A stretch of 64,000 nt of DNA from Dechloromonas sp. UBA6271. GTDB taxonomy: Bacteria > Pseudomonadota > Gammaproteobacteria > Burkholderiales > Rhodocyclaceae. The stretch covers positions 1-64,000 of the forward strand of contig DJUX01000045.1 in assembly GCA_002440665.1 (NCBI GenBank), written 5' to 3'. The position numbers and the translations under genes are program-made. Below, piece by piece: positions 63,681 to 64,000 of the stretch. The notes under the pieces are model-generated. The model ran no database searches. It worked only from the letters and a program-made list of their open reading frames with translations, and had not been told where the DNA came from. Positions within the stretch are counted from its first letter, which is position 1. Every line of letters begins with the position of its first letter.

Positions 63681-64000
63681 ATGAAACCAAGAAAAATCTT
63701 GTCAGTTCTAATGCTTTCGGCATTTCCCGTTTTCGGGATGGCAGCGGATGCAGCCGCGCCGAGCGCCGAGCAGCAGTTCGCGACCCTGCGCGACATCGCC
63801 CAGAAGGCCGTTTTGAACAATCCTGAAGTGATGGCCAAATGGCATAACTTTCGCGCGGCCGTCGAGGAAGTTGGGGTCGCCAGCGGCGCTTACCTGCCCA
63901 GGGTCGATGTTACGGCCGGCGCAGGTCGCGAGTACCTGAAGCAGCCGCTTTTCAGTGGCTCCAAAGTGACGCAGGAGGGCTACTACGACCGCAATGGCTG
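63681..64000 (+). CDS. TolC-family outer-membrane channel protein (5' part, cut by window edge)
   Basis: 106 codons are visible. Signal peptide (MKPRKILSVLMLSAFP... ending GMAA), then LRDIAQKAVLNNPEVMAKWH and VGVASGAYLPRVDVTAGAG, the first helix and strand of TolC/LapE-type proteins. Outer-membrane exit duct of a type I secretion or efflux system; partner genes should lie just to the right. Confidence 0.8.
   Translation, partial: MKPRKILSVLMLSAFPVFGMAADAAAPSAEQQFATLRDIAQKAVLNNPEVMAKWHNFRAAVEEVGVASGAYLPRVDVTAGAGREYLKQPLFSGSKVTQEGYYDRNG

Overview
The window looks like a chromosomal segment of a Rhodocyclales-type betaproteobacterium (Dechloromonas/Azonexus-like). This is inferred from high GC, the order mla - ABC exporter - ibaG - murA - his - hinT - tatABC - degS-like typical of Betaproteobacteria, a short-form HisG, a FimV-like protein and a phenylacetate-CoA ligase. 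No rRNA, tRNA, CRISPR array or insertion sequence was recognised, and no gene-free stretch exceeds 300 bases.

Region 1 (1-2.8 kb, minus strand): a membrane-anchored ExeA/MshM-like AAA ATPase and a sigma-54-dependent response regulator resembling PrsR-type regulators of exopolysaccharide/PEP-CTERM systems. An inverted repeat sits beside the regulator's -10 element.

Region 2 (2.8-25.5 kb): envelope maintenance and histidine synthesis. mlaFEDACB-type lipid transport genes are followed by an ABC-2 exporter, ibaG and murA. A cold-shock gene and a TRAP transporter (dctPQM) separate murA from hisG-hisD. A two-gene chromate transporter and an inverted hisC follow, then hisBHAFIE, hinT, tatABC, and convergent genes for a class II amidotransferase and a DegS-like protease, then NIF3 and fimV-like genes.

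Region 3 (27-39 kb): fumarylacetoacetase-family protein, paaK, MATE exporter, sucCD, TerC, an ornithine cyclodeaminase-family gene, and a signalling block (PP2C phosphatase, FHA protein, metallo-beta-lactamase-fold hydrolase, GAF/HD-GYP protein).

Region 4 (39-62 kb): a type IV pilin gene with adjacent TPR/glycosyltransferase-like genes, then a roughly 19.5 kb minus-strand surface-glycan locus. Transcription there begins with CDP-glucose genes rfbF-rfbG-rfbH, then a NeuB-type synthase fused to a cupin, a ThDP enzyme, a C-methyltransferase, a Nudix hydrolase and an SDR lacking the catalytic Tyr. It continues with a radical SAM enzyme plus an unrecognised partner and a 48-residue ORF, a B12-type radical SAM protein, and glycosyltransferase, GtrA and large membrane-protein genes. 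Together these predict a CDP-linked, probably branched deoxysugar and glycan or pilin decoration.

Region 5 (62-64 kb): a CYTH/CHAD protein and the start of a TolC-family outer-membrane gene cut by the window edge.

A short motif matching GTYGACCGCARCA occurs 11 times in both orientations, several copies lying at gene-order boundaries.
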